A stretch of 64,000 bases of DNA from Roseiarcus sp036488815 (GTDB taxonomy: Bacteria > Pseudomonadota > Alphaproteobacteria > Rhizobiales > Beijerinckiaceae), in assembly GCA_036488815.1 (NCBI GenBank), contig DASXGX010000103.1, positions 1 to 64,000 of the forward strand, read 5' to 3'. Each line of letters begins with the position of its first letter. Position 1 is the stretch's first letter. Below are positions 24,929-33,344 of this stretch, piece by piece. The translations under genes were made by a program, and so were the position numbers. A model generated the notes under the pieces. The model did no database searches and was not told the origin of the DNA. It saw nothing but the letters and a program-made list of their open reading frames with translations.

Positions 24929-27403
24929 TCACACGTCGAGATTCGCCACGCTCAGCGCGTTGTCCTGAATGAACTCGCGGCGCGGCTCGACGATGTCGCC
25001 CATCAGCTTGACGAAAATGTCGTCCGCCTCGTCGACTTCGCGGATCTTCACCTGGAGGAGCGAGCGAGCCTCGCGGTCGAGCGTCGTCTCCCAGAGCTGG
25101 TCCTTGTTCATCTCGCCGAGGCCTTTGTAGCGCTGGAAGGTAACGCCTTTGCGGCCGGCGCCGTCGAGCGCCCCGAGCAGTTCGGAGGGACCCGACACCG
25201 GCGTCTCCTCGGTGCGGCGCAGAAACACGGCCGGCGCTCGGAAGGCTTCGCGCAAGGGCGCCGCATGTTCGTCGAGGCGGCGCGCCTCCGCCGAGGCGAG
25301 CAGCCCGGAATCAAGCGTCACCGCCTGGCGGACGCCGCGCAATTCGCGCGTCAGCACATAGCCGCCGGCCTCGCTGCGGCCGCGCCAGCCGCGCTCGGTC
25401 TCTTCCGAGACGGCGTTCATGCGCTCGGCGAGCTCTTGCGCGCGCGGGTCGGCGGCCGGATCGTCCGCCGTGCTCAGCGGCCTCAAGGCGCCGGCCAGCG
25501 CGGCCTGCTCGACTGCCGCTCTGTTGTAGCGCGAGTGCAGTTGCTGCAGCAGGCGGCGCATCGCCCGCGCCTCGTCGGCGAGCGCGGCGAGATCGGCGCC
25601 GGCGCGCACTTCGCCCGTCGCCAGCCGCAGCGCGGCGCCTTCGAGTCCTGTCGTGACGAGGAAGTCCTCGAGCGCCCGCTCGTCCTTGAGATATTGCTCG
25701 GACTGGCCCCGCTTGACCTTAAACAGCGGCGGCTGGGCGATGTAGAGGAAGCCGCCCTCGATGATCTGGCGCATCTGGCGGAAGAAGAACGTCAACAGCA
25801 GCGTGCGAATGTGCGAGCCGTCGACGTCGGCGTCGGTCATGATGATGATCTTGTGGTAGCGCAGCTTCTCGATGTTGAAGTCGTCGCGCCCAATGCCGGC
25901 GCCGAGCGCGGTGATCAGCGTGCCGATCTGCTCGCTCGAGAGCATCTTGTCGAAGCGAGCGCGCTCGACGTTGAGGATCTTGCCGCGCAGCGGCAACACC
26001 GCCTGGAACTCGCGGTTGCGGCCCTGCTTGGCGGTGCCGCCTGCGGAATCGCCCTCGACGATGAAAATCTCGGATTTCGCCGGATCGCGTTCCTGACAGT
26101 CGGCGAGCTTGCCGGGCAGGCTCGCAATGTCGAGCGCCCCCTTGCGGCGCGTGAGTTCGCGCGCCTTGCGCGCCGCCTCGCGCGCCTGCGCCGCCTCCAG
26201 CACCTTGCCGACGACGACGCGCGCCTCCTGCGGATGCTCCTCGAACCACTGGCCGAGCAAGTCGTTGACGAGACTCTCGACGACCGGGCGGACCTCGGAG
26301 GAGACGAGCTTGTCCTTGGTCTGCGATGAGAACTTCGGATCGGGAACCTTGACCGACAGCACGCAGGTCAGCCCTTCGCGGCAGTCGTCGCCGGTGAGAT
26401 CCACCTTCTCCTTCTTCGTCAGGCCCGAGCTCTCGGCGTAGCCCGTCACCTGGCGCGTCAAGGCGCTGCGCAACCCGATGAGATGCGTGCCGCCGTCGCG
26501 CTGCGGGATGTTGTTGGTGAAGGGCAGCACGTTCTCGTGGTAGCTGTCGTTCCACCACAGCGCGACCTCGACAGTGATGCGGTCGCGCTCGCCGCGGATG
26601 GAGATTGGCCGGTCGGTCAGCGGCGACTTGGCGCGGTCGAGATAGCGCACGAACGCGACGAGGCCGCCTTCGTAAAAGAGCTCCTCGCGCTTCGGCTCGG
26701 CGCCACGCAAATCCGTCAGCACGATGCGCACGCCCGAATTGAGGAAGGCGAGCTCGCGCAGACGGTGCTCGATGGTCGCATAGTCGAAATCGACCATCGT
26801 GAAGGTCTGCGGCGAGGGCATGAAGGTCACCTCAGTGCCGCGCTTCTGCCGCCCGTCGACGATCGGCGCCGGGCCGGCGACGCTGAGCCGGTCGACCGGG
26901 TCGCCGTTGGCGAAATGCATCAGGTGTTCCTGCCCGTCGCGCCAGATGCGAAGGGTCAGGCTGGTCGACAGCGCATTGACGACGGAAACGCCGACGCCGT
27001 GGAGACCGCCCGAGACCTTATAGGAATTCTGGTCGAATTTGCCGCCGGCGTGGAGCTGGGTCATGATGACCTCGGCCGCCGAAACGCCCTCTTCCTCGTG
27101 GATGCCGGTGGGAATGCCGCGCCCATCGTCGGTGACGGTGCAGGAACCGTCCGCGTTCAGCGTCACGGACACCAGCTTGGCGTGCCCGGCGAGCGCCTCG
27201 TCGATCGCGTTGTCGACGACCTCGTAGACCATGTGGTGGAGGCCCGAGCCGTCGTCGGTGTCGCCGATATACATGCCCGGGCGCTTGCGGACCGCGTCGA
27301 GCCCCCGCAGCACCTTGATCGAATCGGCGCCGTATGCGTCGCTATGGGCCTGATCTTGCGCGTTGTTATCGATTTCGAGCGTCGACTTCGGATCATCCGT
27401 CAA
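24929..27403 (-). CDS. gyrB: DNA gyrase subunit B
   Basis: ATPase subunit of gyrase, which introduces negative supercoils. From TTG 27403 the protein has 824 residues. The GHKL ATPase has E61 and N65 in EVVDNAIDEA and the lid GGLHGVGVSVVNALS. The TOPRIM domain has EGDSAGGTAKQGRNREFQAVLPLRGKILNVE and DADVDGSHIRTLLLTFFFR; the tail has QRYKGLGEMNKDQLWETT. The TTG has AAAGG 8-9 bp upstream and gives the usual MTDD... beginning. ATG 27496 would add 31 residues. It stands alone, without recF or dnaN. Confidence 0.95.
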   Translation of the reverse strand: MTDDPKSTLEIDNNAQDQAHSDAYGADSIKVLRGLDAVRKRPGMYIGDTDDGSGLHHMVYEVVDNAIDEALAGHAKLVSVTLNADGSCTVTDDGRGIPTGIHEEEGVSAAEVIMTQLHAGGKFDQNSYKVSGGLHGVGVSVVNALSTSLTLRIWRDGQEHLMHFANGDPVDRLSVAGPAPIVDGRQKRGTEVTFMPSPQTFTMVDFDYATIEHRLRELAFLNSGVRIVLTDLRGAEPKREELFYEGGLVAFVRYLDRAKSPLTDRPISIRGERDRITVEVALWWNDSYHENVLPFTNNIPQRDGGTHLIGLRSALTRQVTGYAESSGLTKKEKVDLTGDDCREGLTCVLSVKVPDPKFSSQTKDKLVSSEVRPVVESLVNDLLGQWFEEHPQEARVVVGKVLEAAQAREAARKARELTRRKGALDIASLPGKLADCQERDPAKSEIFIVEGDSAGGTAKQGRNREFQAVLPLRGKILNVERARFDKMLSSEQIGTLITALGAGIGRDDFNIEKLRYHKIIIMTDADVDGSHIRTLLLTFFFRQMRQIIEGGFLYIAQPPLFKVKRGQSEQYLKDERALEDFLVTTGLEGAALRLATGEVRAGADLAALADEARAMRRLLQQLHSRYNRAAVEQAALAGALRPLSTADDPAADPRAQELAERMNAVSEETERGWRGRSEAGGYVLTRELRGVRQAVTLDSGLLASAEARRLDEHAAPLREAFRAPAVFLRRTEETPVSGPSELLGALDGAGRKGVTFQRYKGLGEMNKDQLWETTLDREARSLLQVKIREVDEADDIFVKLMGDIVEPRREFIQDNALSVANLDV

Positions 27404-27686
27404 AGCAAAGGCCTTTTTTACGCTGGGTTTAGCCCGTTTTTCTGCAAGGGTCGCCCGCCCGAGCGCTGCCGGCGCGGCGATTCGTGTTGGGGACATTATA
27501 GCCTGTCCCGGTGCTAAATTGCACATTTTTCGGCCCGTTTCGAGGCCGCCGCGACGAGCGGGCGCCCCAAAGGAATCGAGAAAATACTCCTCGACCGGCG
27601 GCCCCGTCCGGCGGAAGATAGCGCGCCGCAAGGCCGTGATTCGCCTTTCGAATTTCGGCCCCCGGCGGAGGGACGCTGACCCGCTC

Positions 27687-28871
27687 GTGCGCGATGTAGT
27701 GAACGAACCTTTGGGGCGCTTGCCCCGCCGGCGCGAAAGCGTTGCGGCGCGCGCCCGCCGTCTCGCCCCCCGTTTCGTCCTTTGGACGGCGCTGGCGGGG
27801 GTTGCCGTCATCGCCGCCGACCACGCCAGGCGCAGCGGCCCGGCGGGCGGAGGCGAGCCGTTCGCTGTCGCTCCGATCGAGGCGGCGCCCGTGATCGCCC
27901 GCGCGCCCGTTCCAGCGCCGGCTCCGACATTGAGCGACGCCGCGAACGACTCCGCCAGCAGGGTGAAGGTGGTGCGCAACGGCGGCGGCGGGTCCGACGC
28001 GCTGATCATCGACGTTCCGAAGACGCTCGGCGTTCGCCTCGTCGCCGCGCCCGACAAGCGCCTCGTCGAAACATCGCGCTACGGCGCCCTGCCGCGGATC
28101 GGCGCCGACGGCGCCCGCCCCGCCGACGTTTACGCCCGGCCGGTCGTCGCCTCCGCGCGGCTGAAGGCCGGCGCCCCGCAGATCGCCATCCTGATCGGCG
28201 GGCTCGGGATCAGCGCCGAGGGGACGGCGACCGCGATCGCGCGGCTGCCGGCCGACGTGACGCTCGGCTTCGCCCCCTATGGCGACGAACTCGAGCGCGA
28301 AGCGGCCGCGGCCCGTGACGCCGGCCATGAGATCTGGCTGCAGGCGCCGATGGAGTCCTTCGGCGGCGCCGCCGACAATCCTGGCCCGCATACGCTCATC
28401 GCCGCCGCTTCCGACGCCGAGAATCTCGATTCGCTGCATTGGCTGATGTCGCGTTTCACCGGCTACGCCGGCGTCGTCAACTATCTTGGCGGGAAATTTA
28501 CTTCAGATTCGCGGGCTTTGTCGCCCGTTCTCGCCGAGATCGCCTCGCGCGGTCTCGACTATCTCGACGACGGCGCTTCGCCGCGCAGCGTCGCGCGCGA
28601 AGCCGCCGTGGCGCTCAATCTGCCCTCCGGCAAGGCCGACGTCGTGATCGACGCCGACCCGTCGCCGGAGGGCGTCGAGGCGGCCTTGACTCGCCTCGAG
28701 GCGCTGGCGCGCGGGCAGGGCGCCGCCATCGGGGTCGCCACCGCGCGTCCGGCGAGTGTCGAAAGGATCGCGCGCTGGGCCGCTTCCCTCGAGGCGCGCG
28801 GCGTTGTGCTCGCGCCACTGTCTGCGATTGTGTCCCGCGTCCCTGGCCCTGCGGCGCAGGCGATTCCATAG
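27687..28871 (+). CDS. YibQ-type divergent polysaccharide deacetylase
   Basis: About 394 residues: a short basic N-terminus, one membrane anchor (RFVLWTALAGVAVIAADHA), a proline-rich linker, and a C-terminal divergent NodB-fold domain (PQIAILIGGLGISAEGTATAIARLPADVTLGFAPYG, EIWLQAPMESFGG, GPHTLIAAASDAENLDSLHWLMSRFTGYAGVVNYLGGKFTS). The periplasmic domain is thought to act on cell-wall or surface glycans. Start GTG 27687 is chosen because the protein then opens MRDVVNEPLG like relatives; GTG 27699 is possible. It lies 45 bp before rppH, a common Rhizobiales order. Confidence 0.85.
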   Translation: MRDVVNEPLGRLPRRRESVAARARRLAPRFVLWTALAGVAVIAADHARRSGPAGGGEPFAVAPIEAAPVIARAPVPAPAPTLSDAANDSASRVKVVRNGGGGSDALIIDVPKTLGVRLVAAPDKRLVETSRYGALPRIGADGARPADVYARPVVASARLKAGAPQIAILIGGLGISAEGTATAIARLPADVTLGFAPYGDELEREAAAARDAGHEIWLQAPMESFGGAADNPGPHTLIAAASDAENLDSLHWLMSRFTGYAGVVNYLGGKFTSDSRALSPVLAEIASRGLDYLDDGASPRSVAREAAVALNLPSGKADVVIDADPSPEGVEAALTRLEALARGQGAAIGVATARPASVERIARWAASLEARGVVLAPLSAIVSRVPGPAAQAIP

Positions 28872-28916
28872 TTTGTGTTATTTTGGATCAATGAATTTCG
28901 AGCACCAGAGGGTCCC

Positions 28917-29420
28917 GTGGCCGAAGATTTGCCCTACCGCCGAAGCGCTGGCGTGATGCTGATCAACCGCGAAGGCGCCGCCTTCATCGGCCGGCGCAAG
29001 AAGCAACGCGAAGCCGACGTTCTCGTCGGCCACGAGTGGCAAATGCCGCAGGGCGGCATCGACGACGGCGAACAACCCCTCGAAGCGGCGCTGCGCGAGC
29101 TTTACGAGGAGACCAACATCTCCTCCACCTCGTTCATCGCCGAGGCGCCGGTTTGGCTGAGCTACGACCTGCCCGCTGACGCGATGGGCCGCTGGCGCGG
29201 CCGCTATCGCGGCCAGACGCAGAAATGGTTCCTGCTGCGCTTCCTCGGCGAGGACTCCGAGATCGATATCCACCATCCCGCAGGCGGCGCTCATCCCGCC
29301 GAATTCGAGGCCTGGCGCTGGGAGCGCCTCGAGGCGTTGCCCGGCCTCGTCGTGCCGTTCAAGCGCAAGATCTACGAAGAGGTCGTCGCCGCGTTCGCGC
29401 CGCTCGCCCGGCCGGTTTAG
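28917..29420 (+). CDS. rppH: RNA pyrophosphohydrolase (Nudix)
   Basis: A 167-residue Nudix hydrolase from GTG 28917 with AGAGGG 4 bp upstream. The Nudix box is complete: GGIDDGEQPLEAALREL followed by YEETNI. Flanking strings PYRRSAGVMLINREG, EWQMPQGG and WRGRYRGQTQKWFLLRF are diagnostic of RppH, which removes pyrophosphate from 5'-triphosphorylated RNA and starts RNase E-dependent decay. ATG 28875 further upstream would overlap the region just after yibQ and lacks family similarity. Confidence 0.95.
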   Translation: MAEDLPYRRSAGVMLINREGAAFIGRRKKQREADVLVGHEWQMPQGGIDDGEQPLEAALRELYEETNISSTSFIAEAPVWLSYDLPADAMGRWRGRYRGQTQKWFLLRFLGEDSEIDIHHPAGGAHPAEFEAWRWERLEALPGLVVPFKRKIYEEVVAAFAPLARPV

Positions 29421-29494
29421 AAGGGCGAGCCCCGCCCTCATCCAGCGCTACGCGCCCCCTTTTCCCGCTAGGGGGAGCAGGGGATTGAGAGGCT

Positions 29495-29518
29495 CCCTCT
29501 CCCGCATGCGAGAGAGGG
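29495..29518. terminator. Hairpin repeat between rppH and the DUF2852 gene
   Basis: CCCTCTC (29495-29501) pairs with GAGAGGG (29512-29518) around a loop containing GCATGC. It lies between convergent genes in a stretch of C- and G-runs typical of dispersed intergenic repeats, and may serve as a bidirectional terminator. Confidence 0.5.
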
Positions 29519-29533
29519 TTGGGGGTGAGGAGC

Positions 29534-29998
29534 TCAGCCGCGCGGCGGTTCTTCCGCGGACCCCTGGTCGGACGGGCGCTGGCGGCGGTCGGCCATGAAC
29601 TGGTCGAACTCGGCGCGGTCCTTGGCGAAGCGCAGCCGCTCCAGGAAATCCTTGAACTCGCGCTGCTCGTCTTCGAGCCGCTTCAGCGTCTCCGCGCGAT
29701 AGCCGTCGAAGGCGCGATTGCCGCTCGAGGAGTGGCCGAACCAGCCGCCGCCGCGGTTCCGATAGCGTTCCATCCTGTCGCGCACGCGCTCAAATTTTTC
29801 CTGCATGCGGGCCATCTTGCGGTCGAAGCGTTCTTCCCACCGGTCCGTGTGGCAATCCCAGTCGCTCATTGGTCCATTCCCTGCGAACATCGGGCGCCGC
29901 CACCCGCTGTATTTGTGGCGCGCAATCAGGAAGCCGAGGATGAGAAGTCCGACCGGCCACCACCAAATGAAGCCCAGAATCATCAGAACGAGAGGCAT
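29534..29998 (-). CDS. DUF2852 family membrane protein
   Basis: A 154-residue protein from ATG 29998 (AAGGGG 6 bp upstream). One hydrophobic segment (PLVLMILGFIWWWPVGLLILGFLIA) is followed by a charged coiled-coil region (RWEERFDRKMARMQEKFERVRDRMERYR) and the conserved FDGYRAETLKRLEDEQREFKDFLERLRFAKDRAEFDQFMADR, which identifies DUF2852. Function is unknown. A 17-bp palindrome-like operator lies 19 bp upstream of the start and recurs at the start of the divergent-side TetR gene. Confidence 0.9.
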   Translation of the reverse strand: MPLVLMILGFIWWWPVGLLILGFLIARHKYSGWRRPMFAGNGPMSDWDCHTDRWEERFDRKMARMQEKFERVRDRMERYRNRGGGWFGHSSSGNRAFDGYRAETLKRLEDEQREFKDFLERLRFAKDRAEFDQFMADRRQRPSDQGSAEEPPRG

Positions 29999-30016
29999 GA
30001 CGCGTCCCCTTGTGAA

Positions 30017-30033
30017 TGTAATAAACATTTACA
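30017..30033. promoter_or_regulatory. Putative TetR operator, copy 1
   Basis: TGTAATAAACATTTACA: half-sites TGTAA / TTACA around a 7-base centre, 19 bp upstream of the DUF2852 start. Same 17-bp layout and TTTACATCAG right flank as the site at 30715-30731. Confidence 0.65.
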
Positions 30034-30067
30034 TCAGGCGCCGCCGTTGTCAAGCTGTCGGGACCGC

Positions 30068-30715
30068 CTAGCTTCTCGTCACGCCGAGTCCGCGCAAATA
30101 GACCAGCACTTGCGCCTCCAGGAGTTCCGCCGGAGACATCGGCAGCGTCCGTTGCGCGCCGTCACCCCGTCCGAACAGTGACGCCGTCCCATGCGCCATC
30201 GCCCAAATGTGGAGCGCGACCATCAAGGCCGGCGGCCGCCCGGCCGGCGGCGTCGCGGCGCAGAGCTTCTCGGCGGCGTTGCGCAGCGTCGTAAAGGCAT
30301 GGTCGGCGGCTTCACGCAGCGCCGGATTGGCGCCGACTGGAATGCCGGCTTCGAACATTGCCGAGTAGAACGCCGGCTGGGCGCGGGCGAATTCGAGATA
30401 GGCCTTGCCGAGCCGATCGAGCGCGGCGAATGCGTCGGGGCGGCCTTCGTCCCAGGCTCGCGCCAGCACCGCCCCGAACTGCTCGAAGCCTCGCAGCGCC
30501 ACGTTCGCCATCAGCTCGTCGCGGTCGCGAAAATGTCGATAAGGCGCCGCTGGGCTCACGCCGGCGAAGCGCGCGGCCTCGGCGAAAGTGAAGCCGGCCG
30601 CGCCCTTCTTGGCGATCAGTTCCAGCGCAGCGCGAATCAGCGCCTCGCGCAAATTGCCATGATGGTAACCGCGCGGCTCGTCTCGCCCGCCCGGCTCGTC
30701 CTTGCTCCAACTCAT
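30068..30715 (-). CDS. TetR/AcrR-family transcriptional regulator (WHG-type C-terminus)
   Basis: A 215-residue regulator. The N-terminal HTH is YHHGNLREALIRAALELIAKKGAAGFTFAEAARFAGVSPAAPYRHFRDRDELMANVALRGFEQF; the C-terminal domain (FARAQPAFYSAMFEAGIPVGANPALREAADHAFTTLR...VALHIWAMAHGTASLFG) matches the WHG/TetR_C_13 type. Its start codon overlaps one of two matching 17-bp operator-like sequences, the other being before the DUF2852 gene. Autorepression together with repression of that gene is the simplest reading. Confidence 0.92.
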   Translation of the reverse strand: MSWSKDEPGGRDEPRGYHHGNLREALIRAALELIAKKGAAGFTFAEAARFAGVSPAAPYRHFRDRDELMANVALRGFEQFGAVLARAWDEGRPDAFAALDRLGKAYLEFARAQPAFYSAMFEAGIPVGANPALREAADHAFTTLRNAAEKLCAATPPAGRPPALMVALHIWAMAHGTASLFGRGDGAQRTLPMSPAELLEAQVLVYLRGLGVTRS

Positions 30716-30731
30716 GTGAATAGTCTTTACA
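30715..30731. promoter_or_regulatory. Putative TetR operator, copy 2
   Basis: TGTGAATAGTCTTTACA, half-sites TGTGAA / TTTACA. It begins at the tetR start codon, a position suited to autoregulation, and shares its layout with the site at 30017-30033. Confidence 0.6.
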
Positions 30732-30874
30732 TCAGAAGGAGCAGGTTCGTCGACGTCCTCTATCAGCGCTGCGGCCGAACTCGGCGCCCCGCGACGGAAG
30801 CGGTTCGACGCGCGACCGGCGTTCGTCGCGCCATTCGAGCGCGATGTCTAACCAGTTGCGGTCCCAGCGCGCGC

Positions 30875-31198
30875 TCAGCGCCCCGCCTCGATCTCCGCGA
30901 CCGCTTCGGCCATTGCTTCCGCCATTTTGCGCCCGATGCGATGGGCGGAGATGTCGAGGCCCGCGGCGGCGAAGTCATGGGCCAGAGCGGCCGCCACATC
31001 GTCGTCGCCGCGCCCGACCTGCGCCGCCACCAGCGCGTCCGCATAGGCTCGAGCTGCCTCGCCCTTTCGTCCGAGCCGTTCCGCAGCCCAGAGGCCCAGC
31101 GTTTTGTTGCGCCGGGCGAGCGCCTTGAAGCGCAGTTCCTCGCTCATCACGAAGCGCTTTTCGAAGCCATCTTCCCGTCGGTCGAACTCATCGCTCAT
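30875..31198 (-). CDS. DUF1476 protein: F1FO-ATPase inhibitor zeta subunit
   Basis: A 107-residue, mostly helical protein. FDRREDGFEKRFVMSEELRFKALARRNKTLGLWAAERLG matches the alphaproteobacterial DUF1476 family, shown in Paracoccus to be the zeta subunit that blocks ATP hydrolysis by the F1FO-ATPase through its N-terminal segment. The start at ATG 31198 has GGGGAGG upstream. The C-terminal half is an alanine-rich helical bundle. It lies 17 bp downstream of rdgB, so it may be the last gene of that operon. Confidence 0.9.
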   Translation of the reverse strand: MSDEFDRREDGFEKRFVMSEELRFKALARRNKTLGLWAAERLGRKGEAARAYADALVAAQVGRGDDDVAAALAHDFAAAGLDISAHRIGRKMAEAMAEAVAEIEAGR

Positions 31199-31215
31199 GC
31201 GAACCTCCCCTGTCT

Positions 31216-31860
31216 TCAGCCGAGGCAGGCGCGCTCCAGCTTCTGGAACGCACGCGCGCGGTGCGACAGCGCAAGCGAGCCGTCGCTCGGAATGCCGTGC
31301 TTCTCGCTGGCGGTCATTTCGCCGAAGCTGCGCGCGTGGCCGTCCGGCACGAAGATCGGGTCATAGCCGAACCCAGCCGTTCCGCGCGGCGGGAAGACCA
31401 AATGGCCGTCGACCCGCCCCTCGAAGGTCTCGACATGGCCGTCGGGCCAGGCGAGCGCCAGCACGCTGATGAAATGCGCGCGCCAGGGCGCCACCGCGCC
31501 GCGCGCGGCGAGCTCGCGCTGGATGCGCGCCATCGCGGCGGCAAAATCGCGGCTGTCGCCGGCCCACCGCGCGGAATAGATGCCCGGCGCGTCGTCGAGC
31601 ACGGCGACGCAGAGGCCGGAATCGTCGGCGAGCGCCGGCAGGCCCGCGCCGAGGGTCCCCGCCCGCGCCTTGAGGACGGCGTTGGCGGTGAAGGTGTCGC
31701 CGGTTTCCTCCGGCTCGGGAAGACCGATCGCCCCGGCGCCGACGATCTCGACGCCGTGCGGGCCGATGAGATCGCGGATCTCGGTGAGCTTGCCCGCGTT
31801 ATGCGTCGCAGCGACGAGCCGGCCGCTCAGGCGGCGGTGGGCGGTGGCGGCATCATTCAT
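31216..31860 (-). CDS. rdgB: Non-canonical purine NTP pyrophosphatase (ITPase/HAM1)
   Basis: A 214-residue house-cleaning enzyme hydrolysing dITP, ITP and XTP. Motifs are VAATHNAGKLTEI near the N-terminus, ETGDTFTANAVLKAR, LPALADDSGLCVAVLDDAPGIYSARWAG, GFGYDPIF and SHRARAF. It overlaps the M48 protease gene by 4 bp and precedes the zeta-subunit gene. No hemN or rph is adjacent, unlike many Rhizobiales. Confidence 0.95.
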   Translation of the reverse strand: MNDAATAHRRLSGRLVAATHNAGKLTEIRDLIGPHGVEIVGAGAIGLPEPEETGDTFTANAVLKARAGTLGAGLPALADDSGLCVAVLDDAPGIYSARWAGDSRDFAAAMARIQRELAARGAVAPWRAHFISVLALAWPDGHVETFEGRVDGHLVFPPRGTAGFGYDPIFVPDGHARSFGEMTASEKHGIPSDGSLALSHRARAFQKLERACLG

Positions 31861-33344
31861 GGGACGACGACCTTATAACGTTGGCCTGGCTCGAGCGGGA
31901 CTTCCCGCTCGAAGCCGTTGAGGACGAGGAATTGGGCGAGCGCCTTGTCCTCGAACGGCATGCGCCGGGCGAGCGTCTGCGCCGTATCGCCGGGCTGGGC
32001 CTGGACGATTTGCAAGCGCAAGCCCTGCGCCTGGGCCGCTTCCTCCGGCTTAAGGCGATGGAACGACAGGATTGCGGCGCGAAAGCGCGCGTCGACCGCC
32101 GGCGTCAGGCTGTGGGCGGCGAAGATCAGCCGGTAGATGCGGGAGCCAAGCCGCACCGCCGCGAGCCGGAAGCTCCATTGCTGGCCCTGCGCCATCGCGG
32201 TCGCCATCGGCAGATCGCCGCCTGCAAGCGTCCGGATCGAATCCGTCTTCACCCCGTCGATCCAGCCCGACGCGAGCGCGCTTTCGAGGGTGGTCGAGTC
32301 GCTGGCCGCGATGCTGTCGAGGCGCAGCGCCTGCGCGCCGCCCTCGCCGACCCCGATGAGCGCCGCCACCTGGTTCTCGAGCACGAAACCTTCGGGCGCG
32401 GTGAAGCCGAAGCCGAGCTTGGGGTGGAAATAGCGAACGCCTTTCACCAGGCCCTGGCTCGGATCGTCGCCGTAGGCGATGCCCTCGATCGCGCCGAGAT
32501 AGGCGTCGCGCGCCGTCTCGCCGACACCCGGCGGTGCAAGCTGGCGCGCCTCGGCGATCGCCTGCGCGACGCGCTCCGGCGTCGAGGGATGGGTCGCCAT
32601 CATGTCGGGCTTGTCGGGCGCCCCGAGGCCGATGAGGGAAGCACGAAGCGCGCTCCATCGACCCAGCGAACCGAGAAAGCGCGAAGCGGCGTAAGGGTCG
32701 TATCCCGCCTTGGCGATGACGCCGATGCCGATCTTGTCGGCCTCGAACTCCTGCTGGCGCGAGAAATGCGCGATCGACAGCTTCATGCGCGCTTCGACTT
32801 CCTCTCCCTCCTGCGGGCGGTCGAGAACCTGAGAGGAGACGCGCGTGAAGAGCGCCGCCGTCTTTTCGAGTTCGGCGCGCTGGGCGGCGTGATGGGCGGT
32901 GACGTGGGCGATCTCGTGCGCCATCACCGCGGCGACCTCGGAGCCGTCGTTGGCGAGAGCGAGCAGGCCGCGCGTGACGAAGATGTCGCCGGAGGGCAGC
33001 GCGAAGGCGTTGACGACCGGCGAATCGAGGATCGTCACCCGGTAGGGCTCGTTCGGCGTCTGGCTGGCCGCGGCCAACCGGGCGAGCGTCTCGTTGAGAT
33101 ACCGTTCGGCGTTGGGCGCGCTGTATTCGCCGCCAAAGGATTCGATGAGGCGCTTGCGCTCGACGTTGCCTGCGCCGCCGCCGGTGGTGTGCGGCGCCGC
33201 GATGGGCGCGAGACTCGCCACTGGGCCGGGCGCCGGGTCGACGGAAGCGCAGCTCGCAACGAGAAGCGCGAACACGCCGGCGGCTGCCCGGCGAAGCTTG
33301 CCGCCGAAGCCGGGTCGTCTCGTTTCGCAACGCGCCATCGTCAT
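31857..33344 (-). CDS. M48 metalloprotease lipoprotein (BepA/LoiP-like)
   Basis: A 495-residue predicted lipoprotein: an unusually long basic N-region, then VFALLVASC with lipobox C32. The catalytic zinc motif is H143-E144-x2-H147 (MAHEIAHVTAHHAAQ) with the third ligand in QEFEADKIG. After the peptidase domain comes an unassigned domain (GIAYGDDPSQGLVKGVRYFHPKLGFGF...), and a LysM-like end (IVQAQPGDTAQTLARRM...FEREVPLEPGQRYKVVVP). Such proteases degrade misassembled outer-membrane proteins. It overlaps the SNase gene (33341) and rdgB (31860) by 4 bp each. Confidence 0.92.
   Translation of the reverse strand: MTMARCETRRPGFGGKLRRAAAGVFALLVASCASVDPAPGPVASLAPIAAPHTTGGGAGNVERKRLIESFGGEYSAPNAERYLNETLARLAAASQTPNEPYRVTILDSPVVNAFALPSGDIFVTRGLLALANDGSEVAAVMAHEIAHVTAHHAAQRAELEKTAALFTRVSSQVLDRPQEGEEVEARMKLSIAHFSRQQEFEADKIGIGVIAKAGYDPYAASRFLGSLGRWSALRASLIGLGAPDKPDMMATHPSTPERVAQAIAEARQLAPPGVGETARDAYLGAIEGIAYGDDPSQGLVKGVRYFHPKLGFGFTAPEGFVLENQVAALIGVGEGGAQALRLDSIAASDSTTLESALASGWIDGVKTDSIRTLAGGDLPMATAMAQGQQWSFRLAAVRLGSRIYRLIFAAHSLTPAVDARFRAAILSFHRLKPEEAAQAQGLRLQIVQAQPGDTAQTLARRMPFEDKALAQFLVLNGFEREVPLEPGQRYKVVVP

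Noticed and set aside
24929..28057. 1042-codon gyrB reading frame
   Set aside because: The part before 27403 overlaps the divergent yibQ gene and has no GyrB similarity; the TTG with a ribosome binding site at 27403 gives the expected length.
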